Positions 34,077 through 43,204 of a stretch of DNA of 64,000 nt are shown piece by piece. The stretch is from Paenibacillus kobensis NBRC 15729. Lineage in GTDB: Bacteria; Bacillota; Bacilli; Paenibacillales; Paenibacillaceae. A program made the translations under genes and the position numbers. Location: the NCBI RefSeq assembly GCF_004000825.1, contig NZ_BILZ01000013.1:45420-109419 (forward strand). Direction: 5' to 3'. Below the pieces are notes generated by a model. It was not told where the DNA came from. It saw nothing but the letters and a program-made list of their open reading frames with translations, and ran no database searches. Every line of letters starts with the position of its first letter. Position 1 is the first letter of the stretch.

Positions 34077-35336
34077 ATGCTTGTTCGGCTAAACCAGTCC
34101 GCGCTCTGGCCTGCACTTCTTCATATCGGACGCGCCATTGCGGCGAAGCCTGTCATTCCGCTGCTGTCCGGCATCCATGTGCAGGCTGATAGCGATGGCC
34201 TGACGCTTACCGCATCCAACCACTCCATGATGCTGCGCTGCCGGCTCGATGGGGAACGAGCCGCAATCCTGCGCAGCGGCAGCATCGTCATTCCGGCCCG
34301 CTACTGGATGGAGATTGTCCGGCACACCGCCGCTAGCGATACCATCACGCTGGAAGTGTTAGAAGGCTGGCGGCTGCGAATGAGTGCCGGGAGAGCGGTT
34401 TACCATTTGAACGGGATGAATCCGGAAGGGTATCCCGTGATGAGCATGGAGCAATCCGATGAGACGGTCCAGCTCGCGCTGCCGAGCAGCAAGCTGCGGA
34501 AGGCCGTTCAACAAGTTGCTTTCGCCGCATCTTGCTCCGAGGCGAGGCCGATTTTAACGGGGGTTCTCTGTCAGCTAACGGGCGGGAAGCTCAGAATGAC
34601 GTCAACGGACGGCATTCGCCTCGCCTCCCGTACGATTGCGTTGTCGCAGCACGAGGAGAAGGACACGGACAAGGTGTCTTGGCATCAAACACCTCCAACC
34701 AGACAGGAACCGAATGTGACGGAAACAACGGATGCAGATAGCACGCTGCCAGCTGGCCAGTCAGCCGCTTCCAGCTCTGATGCCATGGCGCATGTCATTA
34801 TTCCGGCCAAACATCTGAGCGACTACGCCAAAGCCATGGGCGACGGGCACGGAACGACGGCGATTACGCTCAGCCCGCACCGCGTAATGATGGAGACGAA
34901 CGGATTCGCTATGCAGTCTGTCGTACTGGAAGGGGTATACCCGCCAATAGACAAAATTGTATCTGCGCCCAACCCGTCACGCTCCATGGCCATGACGGTT
35001 ATGACCCGCAGGCTGTTGCAGGCCTTGGAACGGACCGCGCTGTTATCAGGCGACGGAAGCGTCGTCCGGCTGCATAGCAGGCCCGATGGAGTGATGGCAT
35101 TGAACGCCTATCATGCCGAGATCGGCGACGTACAAGAGGAAGTCGACGTCGCATCCTTGCACGGAGAGCCGATCAGCATCAGTTGCAACGCCCGATATAT
35201 GGCCGATCTTATCGAAGCGGTCGAAAGCGAATACGTCGTGCTGCGGATGTCCGACCGCCAAAGCCCGATAATCGTCTCTCCCGAAGGCAGCGATTCTGCT
35301 CTCTATGCGCTCACTCCCATACGGACGCGTGATTAA
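34077..35336 (+). CDS. DNA polymerase III beta-clamp paralogue (second DnaN)
   Basis: All three clamp domains can be traced in 419 residues: S-G-I-H-V-Q-A (domain 1), R-P-I-L-T-G-V-L-C-Q and S-T-D-G-I-R-L-A (domain 2), V-I-I-P-A-K-H-L-S-D-Y, and V-L-E-G-V-Y-P-P-I-D (domain 3), ending A-L-T-P-I-R-T-R-D. Residues about 192-237 are a Thr/Ser/Gln-rich insert between the two halves of domain 2 that canonical DnaN lacks. The ring-forming function is probably retained, with a role in repair or a specialised polymerase. ATG 34077 has a GTGGTGAT-type site. Confidence 0.85.
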   Translation: MLVRLNQSALWPALLHIGRAIAAKPVIPLLSGIHVQADSDGLTLTASNHSMMLRCRLDGERAAILRSGSIVIPARYWMEIVRHTAASDTITLEVLEGWRLRMSAGRAVYHLNGMNPEGYPVMSMEQSDETVQLALPSSKLRKAVQQVAFAASCSEARPILTGVLCQLTGGKLRMTSTDGIRLASRTIALSQHEEKDTDKVSWHQTPPTRQEPNVTETTDADSTLPAGQSAASSSDAMAHVIIPAKHLSDYAKAMGDGHGTTAITLSPHRVMMETNGFAMQSVVLEGVYPPIDKIVSAPNPSRSMAMTVMTRRLLQALERTALLSGDGSVVRLHSRPDGVMALNAYHAEIGDVQEEVDVASLHGEPISISCNARYMADLIEAVESEYVVLRMSDRQSPIIVSPEGSDSALYALTPIRTRD

Positions 35337-35565
35337 CTCATTCTCATTAAGGTCTGACCAATCACATCTGCGAGTGCAGCTTCGTGCACTCCTCCACCGG
35401 AAAACTCCATCCCCGTCGTTGTACAGACTACAATCAACACCCCAATGCCAGGCTTAGTCTCTGCTCCAAGCGAAGCAAATGACCGGCGACCGGCGGGTAA
35501 TCGCACCAACCGCACTTCCGAACGACGTTATCTGCAACTGCTGCATGCCGGCGCTCACAAATACA

Positions 35566-35590
35566 GCCAGCCGCGCTCTGCGCGGCTGGC
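35566..35590 (-). terminator. Terminator of the AraC-type gene
   Basis: GCCAGCCGCGC (35590-35580) and GCGCGGCTGGC (35576-35566) make an 11-bp hairpin with a 3-base loop, followed by a TGTATTTG tail; it lies 17 bp after the stop. The 200 bp before it, back to the clamp gene, hold no gene that I can support. Confidence 0.65.
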
Positions 35591-35606
35591 CATAATGCTC
35601 CTACTC

Positions 35607-36470
35607 CTACCTATCCTTGCGGTACTGCTCAGGCGTGGCACCGACCATTCGCTCGAACGCCCGGTAGAACTGGCTCGTGCTCGAGAAGCCGAGCCGGTAG
35701 CTGATTTCGGTCACCGTCGCCGCCGTCCGTCTCAGCTGCCGCTTCGCTTCCATAATCCGCAGCAGCAGCACATACTGGTACGGCGACCGGCCCACCGCCG
35801 ACTTAAACGAGCGGATGAAGTGGTACCGGCTCTGCAGCGCAACCGCCGCCATCGTATCCACGCTCAATTGCTCCGTATAATGCGTGTGAACGTAGTCCAG
35901 CGCGCGGGCGATATGCGGATCGGCGCAAACCGGCATGCCCCTCCATACCGCCTCATCGTCCGTTGAGCCCCCGGCTCTGGCTCCGGTTCCTGCGCCAACC
36001 GCCGCCCCATTCCGTACAAGCTGTCCCGTTGGTTCAGCCAGCATCCCCTTGAGATCGCTCAGCACTTGCATCTCCGCTTCTTCTGCAGCCAGTGAATCGA
36101 ACAGATTGAACTCTGCCGCTGCCGACATCCATCTGCGGAAATGGCCGGAAATGACCGACGGCTCGATCCGGCGCCTCATCGCTTCCTCGTCCTGCCGCCC
36201 GCCGACAATCGGCTGCAGCTGCTTATCCTTCACGATAACGATGATAACGCCCGACTGCTCGCTCATATGGAAGCTATGGCGGCCGCTCGGATGGAGCAGC
36301 ATGCCTTCGCCGGGCGATAACGCCACTTGTTTGTTCTCATATGAAAAATGGCACGTTCCGTGCGTCGGTATGGTCAACTGATAGTCCGACTCATGCGAAT
36401 GCGGAACGTTCTCGAATGTATTGATAATCCGATGCACTTCCAACTGCGGAAGCTTCAACTGTACTTGCAT
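35607..36470 (-). CDS. AraC-family transcriptional regulator
   Basis: An N-terminal cupin-like sensor (H-S-H-E-S-D-Y-Q-L-T-I, L-S-P-G-E-G-M-L-L-H-P-S) is followed by a C-terminal HTH_18 of two helix-turn-helix units: A-L-D-Y-V-H-T-H-Y-T-E-Q-L-S-V-D-T-M-A, and V-T-E-I-S-Y-R-L-G-F-S-S-T-S-Q-F-Y-R-A-F. The second is the usual AraC recognition element. A Gly/Ala-rich linker lies between. The gene is divergent from the MFS exporter with 129 bp between starts, so it probably regulates that transporter in response to a small molecule. Confidence 0.9.
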   Translation of the reverse strand: MQVQLKLPQLEVHRIINTFENVPHSHESDYQLTIPTHGTCHFSYENKQVALSPGEGMLLHPSGRHSFHMSEQSGVIIVIVKDKQLQPIVGGRQDEEAMRRRIEPSVISGHFRRWMSAAAEFNLFDSLAAEEAEMQVLSDLKGMLAEPTGQLVRNGAAVGAGTGARAGGSTDDEAVWRGMPVCADPHIARALDYVHTHYTEQLSVDTMAAVALQSRYHFIRSFKSAVGRSPYQYVLLLRIMEAKRQLRRTAATVTEISYRLGFSSTSQFYRAFERMVGATPEQYRKDR

Positions 36471-36599
36471 CGCCCTTCACCCCGCTACAGCCAGCTATTG
36501 TGAATATTGCTCGCGAACGCCGCAACAATCGCGACGACGCCAGCACACTCTTCCATTAGCATAGGAATAACTCTATCGCTTCTGAAAGGAATGATCGCC

Positions 36600-37838
36600 A
36601 TGTCACGCAGCACCTCATTATCCGCAGCTGCGCCGCGCAATGCCGCAATGACGGTTCTGCTCGGCGTTAGCGCGGCCCATCTGCTCAACGATTTGATGCA
36701 GTCGGTCGTCCCGGCCGTGTTCCCGCTCTTTCAACAAAATTTGCATCTGAGCTTCGCACAGATCGGCTGGGTTGCTTTTACGCTTAACGCCACCGCATCC
36801 GTCCTTCAGCCGCTAATTGGATATTACACCGATCGGCGCCCGATGCCAATCCTTCTGCCAATCGGCATGCTGTTCACGCTGCTCGGCATGATCGGTCTGG
36901 CGCTGTCTCCTTCGCTCGCGATGTTGCTGCTGTCGGCTGCGCTGATCGGCGTCGGCTCCTCCGTGCTGCATCCGGAATCGTCCCGCGTCGCCCATCTCGC
37001 CTCCAGCGGCTCCAAGGGATTCGCACAATCGATCTTCCAAGTCGGCGGCAACACCGGACAAGCGATCGCTCCGCTGTTGGTCGCCTATATCATCAGCCCG
37101 ATCGGCCAGCACGGCTTTCTCTGGTTTACACTATTTGCTGTTGCCGGCATCGCACTGCAGTACCGAATCAGCCGCTGGTACCGGGAGAACGTTCGCCCGC
37201 GAGGGACAGCGGGGCAGCGCTCCGGCACGGTTGTCCGAGGCCATTCGTTCAGCAAGCCGTACATCGCCTATGTATTGGGCATTCTCATTCTGATGCTCTT
37301 CTCGAAATTCGTATACTTGGCCTGCATGAGCGGCTATTATTCGTTCTACTTCATGGACAAATACAACCTGCCGCTCTCGAACGCCCAGCTTTGCCTGTTC
37401 GCACTGCAATTCGCTGGCATGGCCGGCACATTCCTCGGCGGACCGCTGTCCGACCGGTTCGGGCGGCAGCGCATCATCTGGTTCTCGATTCTTGGCACAG
37501 CACCGTTCTCGCTTCTTCTGCCGTACGCGAGTCCCGTCGGCGCCTTCCTGCTGTGCTTGGCGATCGGATTGATTCTTATGTCCGGCTTCTCCGTCATTAT
37601 CGTCTATGCGCAGGAGCTGCTGCCTGGCCACGTCGGCACCGTAGCCGGCCTGTTCTTCGGCCTTTCCTTCGGGCTCGGCGGCCTTGGCTCCGTTGTCATC
37701 GGCTCCTTGATCGATGCGCACGGCGTCGAATATATGGTGAAACTGTGCGCCTTTTTACCGCTGCTCGGCCTGTTCGCCATTCTATTGCCGAAAGACTCGC
37801 GGATTATGGGCACTGCCGACAGCAGCACCACCAAATAG
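36600..37838 (+). CDS. MFS exporter of the Fsr (fosmidomycin-resistance) type
   Basis: Twelve hydrophobic segments in 412 residues, with H-L-L-N-D-L-M-Q-S-V-V-P-A-V-F-P and L-H-P-E-S-S-R-V-A near the N-terminal half, both characteristic of Fsr-like proteins, plus the G-Y-Y-T-D-R-R-P loop and Q-S-I-F-Q-V-G-G-N-T-G-Q-A motif. ATG 36600 is preferred because AAAGGA ends 9 bases ahead. It is divergent from the AraC gene, its likely regulator. Drug specificity is unknown. Confidence 0.85.
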   Translation: MSRSTSLSAAAPRNAAMTVLLGVSAAHLLNDLMQSVVPAVFPLFQQNLHLSFAQIGWVAFTLNATASVLQPLIGYYTDRRPMPILLPIGMLFTLLGMIGLALSPSLAMLLLSAALIGVGSSVLHPESSRVAHLASSGSKGFAQSIFQVGGNTGQAIAPLLVAYIISPIGQHGFLWFTLFAVAGIALQYRISRWYRENVRPRGTAGQRSGTVVRGHSFSKPYIAYVLGILILMLFSKFVYLACMSGYYSFYFMDKYNLPLSNAQLCLFALQFAGMAGTFLGGPLSDRFGRQRIIWFSILGTAPFSLLLPYASPVGAFLLCLAIGLILMSGFSVIIVYAQELLPGHVGTVAGLFFGLSFGLGGLGSVVIGSLIDAHGVEYMVKLCAFLPLLGLFAILLPKDSRIMGTADSSTTK

Positions 37839-37944
37839 ACCAAATAGGCGCTGACTGGCTCTTCGCAGCCGGCAGCGCCTGTGGCGGCGTCAGACGCCCC
37901 TACTCTCTCGATAATTAGAGGAATTCACCCATTTTGTTGCGTAC

Positions 37945-37998
37945 AAAAAGACCCGCGAAGAGAGTGCGATAAACTACTCGCACCTGCTTGCGGGTCTT
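37945..37998 (-). terminator. Terminator of the SLH-protein gene
   Basis: AAGACCCGC (37998-37990 on the minus strand) pairs with GCGGGTCTT (37956-37948) followed by TTTTG; an inner GTGCGA/TCGCAC stem strengthens it. It lies 29 bp after the stop of the 239-residue SLH protein. Confidence 0.85.
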
Positions 37999-38026
37999 AG
38001 CTGTCACGAGATGCTGCCGGCGTCTC

Positions 38027-38746
38027 TTACTCTGCCGCTTCGGCGCTGCCATCGGTTACAGGCTGGCCGCTGCCAGCTGCAGGCTGATCGCCCTCTACAA
38101 CAGGTTCTTGATGCGCTTCTACGAATTGGACCGCATTATAGACCATGACAGACGCTTCTTCGCGAGTGACGACTGCTTGCGGCTTGAAGTTTCCTTCCGC
38201 ATCCAGCGCCGTCAGCTTATACAGCAATGCGCGCTGAACCGTGCCTTGGTACTCCGTCGTCAGATCGGCTTCGTCGGCGATGTTGATGTACATTTTGATC
38301 AGCGGATATTGTCCGGTCTTCTCCAGACCTTGAACCAGCCAATGAACGAATTGCTCGCGCTTCAGCGGCTGCTTCGGATCGATATCGGACGGAATGTCGA
38401 GACCGTTCGCCTTGGCAATGACGAAGTCGTCCGCGTACCAAGCCGAGTTGCTCACATGCTCGAAGTACCCCTCCGCCGTCGGAGCGGTATTAAAAGAAAT
38501 GGCCGCAAGACTAAGCTGCATGCTGCGAACGATTAACGTTACGCCCTGTGCAGCGGTCAGCGACTCGCCCGGACGGAACTGTTCGGCTGTCACGCCGTGC
38601 ACGATGCCATTCGATTGCAGCGTTTCGATCTGGGACTGCGCGGCGCTGCCGCCAATATCGTTGAACAGGCCCGCCGCGAACGCATTGCCCGCAAACGGAA
38701 CGGCAATAGCCAAGGCCAGAGCGGCCGAAATCATTGTCTTCTTCAT
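38027..38746 (-). CDS. Secreted SLH-domain protein
   Basis: A signal peptide (1-24, cleavage after A-F-A) is followed by SLH-like motifs: F-N-D-I-G-G-S-A-A-Q-S-Q-I-E-T-L, G-V-T-A-E-Q-F-R-P-G-E-S-L-T-A-A-Q, F-K-P-Q-A-V-V-T-R-E-E-A-S-V-M-V-Y-N-A-V. SLH domains bind pyruvylated secondary cell-wall polymer. AGGAGAG precedes the ATG. At 239 residues the protein is mostly the SLH unit with a Gly/Ala/Pro tail, so it may be a small cell-wall-anchored adaptor. Confidence 0.82.
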   Translation of the reverse strand: MKKTMISAALALAIAVPFAGNAFAAGLFNDIGGSAAQSQIETLQSNGIVHGVTAEQFRPGESLTAAQGVTLIVRSMQLSLAAISFNTAPTAEGYFEHVSNSAWYADDFVIAKANGLDIPSDIDPKQPLKREQFVHWLVQGLEKTGQYPLIKMYINIADEADLTTEYQGTVQRALLYKLTALDAEGNFKPQAVVTREEASVMVYNAVQFVEAHQEPVVEGDQPAAGSGQPVTDGSAEAAE

Positions 38747-38873
38747 GATGCACTCTCCTAATCGTTGTAATAGAAGTTGTGTTGCTATCTACCAAACGTA
38801 TGGAGTGCGATAAATGTTTCATCATTCCGCACAAGCCCTCGGACTGATTTAGCTGGCCGGCGCTTATGTATCT

Positions 38874-39743
38874 CTAATTCACCTTCACATCGAAAGGCGC
38901 CGCAATCACCTGTCCGTTGTATTGGAATTGCCCCCAAACCCGGTAAGTGCCGGCGGCGGGAAACTCCGTATGAAACATGACGTTCGAGCCCTGTCTCATA
39001 TCGTCGGCAGCATGGACATGCACATACTGATTCGCCTTCGCATCCAGAATGACGCAGTGCCCCTTCGTCCCCAGATACGGCTCCAGTTGAACACTCTCTC
39101 CCGTCGCGGCATCCGAGATATTGTAATCGAGCATAACCATCTGTCCGGCCTTCAACGATTGCGCGTCCGGCATCATCGATAACGTAACCGTCAGCCCGCC
39201 GATCGTCTGCCGCAGCGTCCCGCCTAGTGCAAGCTCTGCGGCCGGGGGCTGCTCGCCCGCAACCTTCACCCACTGCTTCACGACGGTAACCGGTTTATCG
39301 TCCGGAACGAATTCCTCAATCAGCAGGTAATCGCCGCCGAACGGGAACCGCATCGCGACCTCGAATTGCCCGCTTCCTGCATAATCAGGATGAAGATGCT
39401 GAAAGGAGGACAAGTCCCGGCTCACGACGATCAGATGCATCAACTTCGTCATGTCTTCCGTGAATTGCTTCACCGGCATGCTTGCACGGTCCAGCACTTG
39501 AAGCATTAATGCGGTATCGGTCCCGCTGGCCAGCGGCCGGTCTTCCGCGATGCTCTTCACTTGTACCTGGTAGCCGTTGTCCGATACATTCGCCATCCCT
39601 TGCTGCTGCAGGTAATGAAGCACTCCGCGCGTTGGCGGGTCGATATCCACATTGCCGGCCGTTCCCGAGCAACCCGCCAGCAGAATTAGAAGTGCTGCCG
39701 CTGCTGCGGTCAGCCCCCGGAACAAGCTCTGTTTATTATTCAT
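38874..39743 (-). CDS. YtkA-like extracytoplasmic lipoprotein
   Basis: A lipobox LLAGC-SG gives membrane anchoring. The 289-residue protein contains M-H-L-I-V-V-S-R-D-L-S-S-F-Q-H-L-H-P-D-Y, typical of YtkA-like and related heavy-metal-associated domains, and C-V-I-L-D-A-K followed by Y-V-H-V-H-A-A-D-D. The His/Cys clusters suggest metal binding, perhaps copper. It starts 3 bp after the stop of the upstream membrane-protein gene (AGAGGGATAG is its ribosome site inside that gene), so the two are coupled. Metal binding is inference. Confidence 0.72.
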   Translation of the reverse strand: MNNKQSLFRGLTAAAAALLILLAGCSGTAGNVDIDPPTRGVLHYLQQQGMANVSDNGYQVQVKSIAEDRPLASGTDTALMLQVLDRASMPVKQFTEDMTKLMHLIVVSRDLSSFQHLHPDYAGSGQFEVAMRFPFGGDYLLIEEFVPDDKPVTVVKQWVKVAGEQPPAAELALGGTLRQTIGGLTVTLSMMPDAQSLKAGQMVMLDYNISDAATGESVQLEPYLGTKGHCVILDAKANQYVHVHAADDMRQGSNVMFHTEFPAAGTYRVWGQFQYNGQVIAAPFDVKVN

Positions 39744-39746
39744 ACT

Positions 39747-40841
39747 CTATCCCTCTATACCGGGCGGAACACGGTGCGCAGGCGGCACCGCCAGCAGACT
39801 AAGCCCTAGCGAGGCCAGAGCCGCCTCGACGATCGATCCGGTCCACAACTCGATTTCCCAACCGATGCCGTTCGTTAATCCCAGATATGCATAATAAACT
39901 GCCCACAAGACGATCGGCACAAGCAGAGCGAACAACCGGACGGCACCGATTCGGGACGGCTCCGGCCTCAGCCACAGGTAGAGCAGGTCGGCAGCCAAGC
40001 CGGCTCCGGCCGCGATCGCTATCGCGGCGGCGAAGACGAAGCCGTCGAGCGCATTCATCATGAGCGCCACGCCGCCGAATAGAATCGTCAGCGCTCCGAA
40101 CGGCAGCCGCCATCTGCGAAGGAGCAGCAGCACCGGCGCCATTATTTGCACCGTATTGAACAGGATGCCCGTCAGCCCTCTGGCCTCGATCACTTGCGTG
40201 ATATGGCCGCTGTAGAAAGTGCCCATGTACCAGTCCGTTACAGGCTTGGACGCCAGATTATACCGGAACGTCCAGTTATACATGAGGAAGAAGCTAATGG
40301 CGCTCATTACAAGTACAACCGATAGAAGCGGCATGGCGAACGTCCGCCAGCCCGGCGATTCAGGCGAGTCGTTCCACACCGCACGGAACGGACTGGATAG
40401 AATCAGAGTGCCGCCGATCAGCAGCGTCAGATGAGGCGGACTAAGGAGCGCTGCCGTATTCTTCTCGATACCGAGCGTAATATGCCACGCCATGTCACAC
40501 AGACCGCCGATCAGAAACACGCCGACCCCCGCCAATCCAAGCCCGTATCCGTCAGGCACGGATTTCCGCCACGGCAGTCCCGATGCCCGCTTCGTGCGCA
40601 GCACTTGCCAACCCATCCATAAGGCGCATGCCAGAAAGCCGGAATACAAGATGGCGTGCCATGGCGTAAAGAACGTCTCGACGACGCCGTGATTATGCGC
40701 ATAGCCGTCGACGAATATGCCGCCGATCAGCCACGCTCCGAACACGATCGTCATGTAATGCCGAGTGAGCGAAACCGAATGCTTATTAGACTTTGCATCC
40801 GCTTGTATGGCCTTAGCTGATGTTGTATTCGTCTGAGCCAT
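39747..40841 (-). CDS. Polytopic membrane protein of unknown function
   Basis: About ten hydrophobic segments in 364 residues. It opens with a short hydrophilic stretch, then W-L-I-G-G-I-F-V-D-G-Y-A-H-N-H-G-V-V-E-T-F-F-T-P-W-H-A-I-L; the His-rich loop might bind a metal. AGGAGGT is 8 bases upstream. It is 43 bp after the anti-sigma gene and feeds straight into the YtkA-like lipoprotein gene. I do not recognise the family, but the partner suggests metal or copper handling. Confidence 0.62.
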   Translation of the reverse strand: MAQTNTTSAKAIQADAKSNKHSVSLTRHYMTIVFGAWLIGGIFVDGYAHNHGVVETFFTPWHAILYSGFLACALWMGWQVLRTKRASGLPWRKSVPDGYGLGLAGVGVFLIGGLCDMAWHITLGIEKNTAALLSPPHLTLLIGGTLILSSPFRAVWNDSPESPGWRTFAMPLLSVVLVMSAISFFLMYNWTFRYNLASKPVTDWYMGTFYSGHITQVIEARGLTGILFNTVQIMAPVLLLLRRWRLPFGALTILFGGVALMMNALDGFVFAAAIAIAAGAGLAADLLYLWLRPEPSRIGAVRLFALLVPIVLWAVYYAYLGLTNGIGWEIELWTGSIVEAALASLGLSLLAVPPAHRVPPGIEG

Positions 40842-40884
40842 TTCGAAATACCTCCTAAGCTGATTTGCACTACAGTCGGAACGC

Positions 40885-41913
40885 TTATGGGTTCAGCCCG
40901 GATATCATTTGCCTCGCAATACGTACAAGCTCATCTTTCGTTACGGCTAGCGATTCACTTCCGACGCTGTATACCAAGGTGCTGTCCGGTTGCGTACTCA
41001 GCCACTGGACCATCTGATATTGTCCGGTCACTGAATCGGCTCCAATATAATGCTCATTCTTCACGTATACCGCCTCCGCACCGTCCAGATTTGTAGACTC
41101 TCTCGATGCCGATCGGCCTACGCTAAGCAATACGTCGGCCCGCTCGCTCACACGGCGTACGCCGATCTCGACTTGATTCCGGGCAGCATCGCGAAAAATT
41201 GACGTATACTGCAAGGACAGCTCCGGCGCACTCTCTCCGCCAGCCGAATTAACCGGGCGTATGCGCCAAGCGGCCGGCAGTTTTCCTTCGTCCGCGCGTT
41301 CCTTCGCCTCGCGTTGAAGCTCAGGCAGCAGAGACCGGTCTTCCTCCGACAACACCATCAGCCGTTCGCGTTCTCCCCCGTCGAAGGACAGACCGCTGCC
41401 CGACAAGTCCGGCAGCTCCGCGAACGGGGCCTCCTGCGCCAGCATCTTCCGCCACAGCGTCCAATCGCTCGTCACCGCCGGTTTGCTGACGCTGATGAGC
41501 GGCATTTTAACCAGCTCCGGGAACAATTGTCCTATGCTTGGCGAATAGATGACGGCCGATTCACTTTCCGCCAGCTGCGAGCGCACTTGCTGCATTAAGC
41601 TCTGCACTTCGGCTTGCAGCGACGCATCCATAGCCTGATGAATCCCCTCTTCGTAACGTATGCTAACCCTTTCGTCATGAATGCGCACCGATACGTAATG
41701 AGCGAATCCGGATAGAACACCAATCAGTACCGCCACGACCGCTAGTTGAAGCAACTGCGGCTTCCACCGGATCTTCGGGCGGATGCCTCGTTTGCCAGCG
41801 GCATACTTCTCGAATTCGGCTAACACCCGAGCGTCGGGATTAGCCGCCTGCCCCGGCCCGATCCTTGAAGCGCTCTGCCTGTAAGCTTCGGTCAACCGGT
41901 CATGAATGGACAT
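40885..41913 (-). CDS. Membrane anti-sigma-factor-like protein
   Basis: A 342-residue protein with a cytoplasmic part of about 55 residues, one membrane helix (L-L-Q-L-A-V-V-A-V-L-I-G-V-L-S-G-F-A) and a large extracytoplasmic domain. ATG 41913 is chosen because GGAAGGAGG lies 8 bases upstream. It overlaps the sigma gene by 14 bp, the usual arrangement of ECF sigma and anti-sigma partners. The N-terminal region has no clear ZAS zinc motif, so it would be an unusual anti-sigma. A sigma-associated sensor protein is the alternative. Confidence 0.68.
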   Translation of the reverse strand: MSIHDRLTEAYRQSASRIGPGQAANPDARVLAEFEKYAAGKRGIRPKIRWKPQLLQLAVVAVLIGVLSGFAHYVSVRIHDERVSIRYEEGIHQAMDASLQAEVQSLMQQVRSQLAESESAVIYSPSIGQLFPELVKMPLISVSKPAVTSDWTLWRKMLAQEAPFAELPDLSGSGLSFDGGERERLMVLSEEDRSLLPELQREAKERADEGKLPAAWRIRPVNSAGGESAPELSLQYTSIFRDAARNQVEIGVRRVSERADVLLSVGRSASRESTNLDGAEAVYVKNEHYIGADSVTGQYQMVQWLSTQPDSTLVYSVGSESLAVTKDELVRIARQMISGLNP

Positions 41914-42553
41914 GCTCCGCACCTCCTTCCAGCCCGATAGCGGAGTGCTCGCCGATCTTGATCTGGCTTCGCAGCTTGGCTATAGCCGAATGAAGCCTCG
42001 ACTTGACCGTTCCCTCAGGCACGTTCAGCGCCTCTGCAATCTCTTCGTACGAGCATTCCTGATAATAACGCAGCACAATTACTTCCCGCAGCTTGGCAGG
42101 AAGACACTCCACCTGCTGCAGCAACTCACTGTCCCGTTCCGCTTCGAACAACCGCTCGCCTGGCAGGCTGGCTGGCATGTCCACCGTCAACAGCCGGTTT
42201 CGTTGGTTCAGCCTCATAATCCTCCACAGCTTGCGGCGCCAATTGCTGACTTGCCGAACGGTAATGCCATTCAGCCACGACCGGAAAGACTGTTCGAACC
42301 GGTAGGAGGGCAGTGATTGGATAAGGGCGATGTAAACCTCGCTGACGATATCGCTCACATCGTCTTTATTTCCTGACAAATAATAAACGGTGCGGTACAC
42401 AAAGGGCTGGGTCGCCGCGTACACTTCCCGGAATGCGGCTGGATCCCCATCCATCATGCGGCGCAGCCATGGATGCAATTCATTGTCGTTCATCACGCTC
42501 ACGCTTGCCTCCGTCTCCGTATGCATGCTTCTCTTTTGCCCGGTATCTTTCAT
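41900..42553 (-). CDS. ECF-type RNA polymerase sigma factor
   Basis: Region 2 is visible as F-R-E-V-Y-A-A-T-Q-P-F-V-Y-R-T-V-Y-Y-L and D-D-V-S-D-I-V-S-E-V-Y-I-A-L, and region 4 as L-P-A-K-L-R-E-V-I-V-L-R-Y-Y-Q-E-C-S-Y-E-E-I-A-E-A-L-N-V-P-E-G-T-V-K-S-R-L. It lies 4 bp downstream of a lipoprotein gene and overlaps its anti-sigma partner. The start at 42553 has a poor ribosome site; Met10, or a GTG after GGAGG at about 42502, is possible. Target promoters are unknown. Confidence 0.88.
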   Translation of the reverse strand: MKDTGQKRSMHTETEASVSVMNDNELHPWLRRMMDGDPAAFREVYAATQPFVYRTVYYLSGNKDDVSDIVSEVYIALIQSLPSYRFEQSFRSWLNGITVRQVSNWRRKLWRIMRLNQRNRLLTVDMPASLPGERLFEAERDSELLQQVECLPAKLREVIVLRYYQECSYEEIAEALNVPEGTVKSRLHSAIAKLRSQIKIGEHSAIGLEGGAEHVHS

Positions 42554-42557
42554 CCGG

Positions 42558-43070
42558 TTACGATGGTTGAAACATCGCGAACTCCGACACGAGAATAACC
42601 GTTACCCGGCCGCTGTCCAATACAAACTCCAGCGCCAGCTCATTCTCTTTATCCAAGTAACCCAATATTTGATAGTTATTCTGCTCGCGGGTGTAGTAAT
42701 CCTTTCCATACTTTTCGATAACCCTGCTTTTGGCATCGCCGACCTTTACTCCCCCAGCAGTCGGCTGCTGCGGCATTAACGTGTACCCTTGGACATGACC
42801 GCCAAGCAGGGAGTATTGATAGTCCGCGTAATCCAGAATAACCGTGCCGTCCTTCACGACGGACCTGCGCCGAGGTTGCCCCCGCTCCTCTATAACCTGC
42901 TGTTCCGTTAAGCCCCAATCGGACAGCTTCCAGTTCTCACCGCTCAGATCGATACCGTTCACTTTCTTCGTGTAATCAAGCGGCGTCGTCCGCTCCGCCC
43001 CGCACGAAATCAACACCATTGTCAGCCCTATTGCCATAAGGGCGGTCAGCCATGTATTTCTTCTTGTCAT
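42558..43070 (-). CDS. Lipoprotein at the head of the ECF sigma operon
   Basis: ATG 43070 has GAGGGGGAG 7 bases upstream. The product has a lipobox V-L-I-S-C-G and a mature domain of about 140 residues with L-D-L-S-G-E-N-W-K-L, V-I-E-E-R-G-Q-P-R-R-R-S-V and V-G-D-A-K-S-R-V-I-E-K-Y-G, a two-repeat motif typical of small proteins that set a threshold on a variable (SmpA/OmlA-like). Gene order suggests it acts with the sigma/anti-sigma pair, possibly at the cell surface. The function is unknown. Confidence 0.68.
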   Translation of the reverse strand: MTRRNTWLTALMAIGLTMVLISCGAERTTPLDYTKKVNGIDLSGENWKLSDWGLTEQQVIEERGQPRRRSVVKDGTVILDYADYQYSLLGGHVQGYTLMPQQPTAGGVKVGDAKSRVIEKYGKDYYTREQNNYQILGYLDKENELALEFVLDSGRVTVILVSEFAMFQPS

Positions 43071-43149
43071 CCCATACTCCCCCTCGTCCAAAATCGTTAC
43101 GGTTTGCCCAATCGTTAACTATTGGTCCGGTGTCTGGAAAAAGTTCAAA

Positions 43150-43183
43150 CAAAAAAACCGCTGATCCCGAAGATCAGCGGTTC
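43150..43183 (-). terminator. Terminator of the molybdopterin oxidoreductase gene
   Basis: AACCGCTGATC and GATCAGCGGTT arms (43172-43182 and 43156-43166) are perfect 11-bp inverted repeats, followed on the minus strand by seven T residues. It lies about 22 bp after the stop. Confidence 0.92.
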
Positions 43184-43204
43184 GTTCCGTTCCTTCCTAT
43201 TCTG

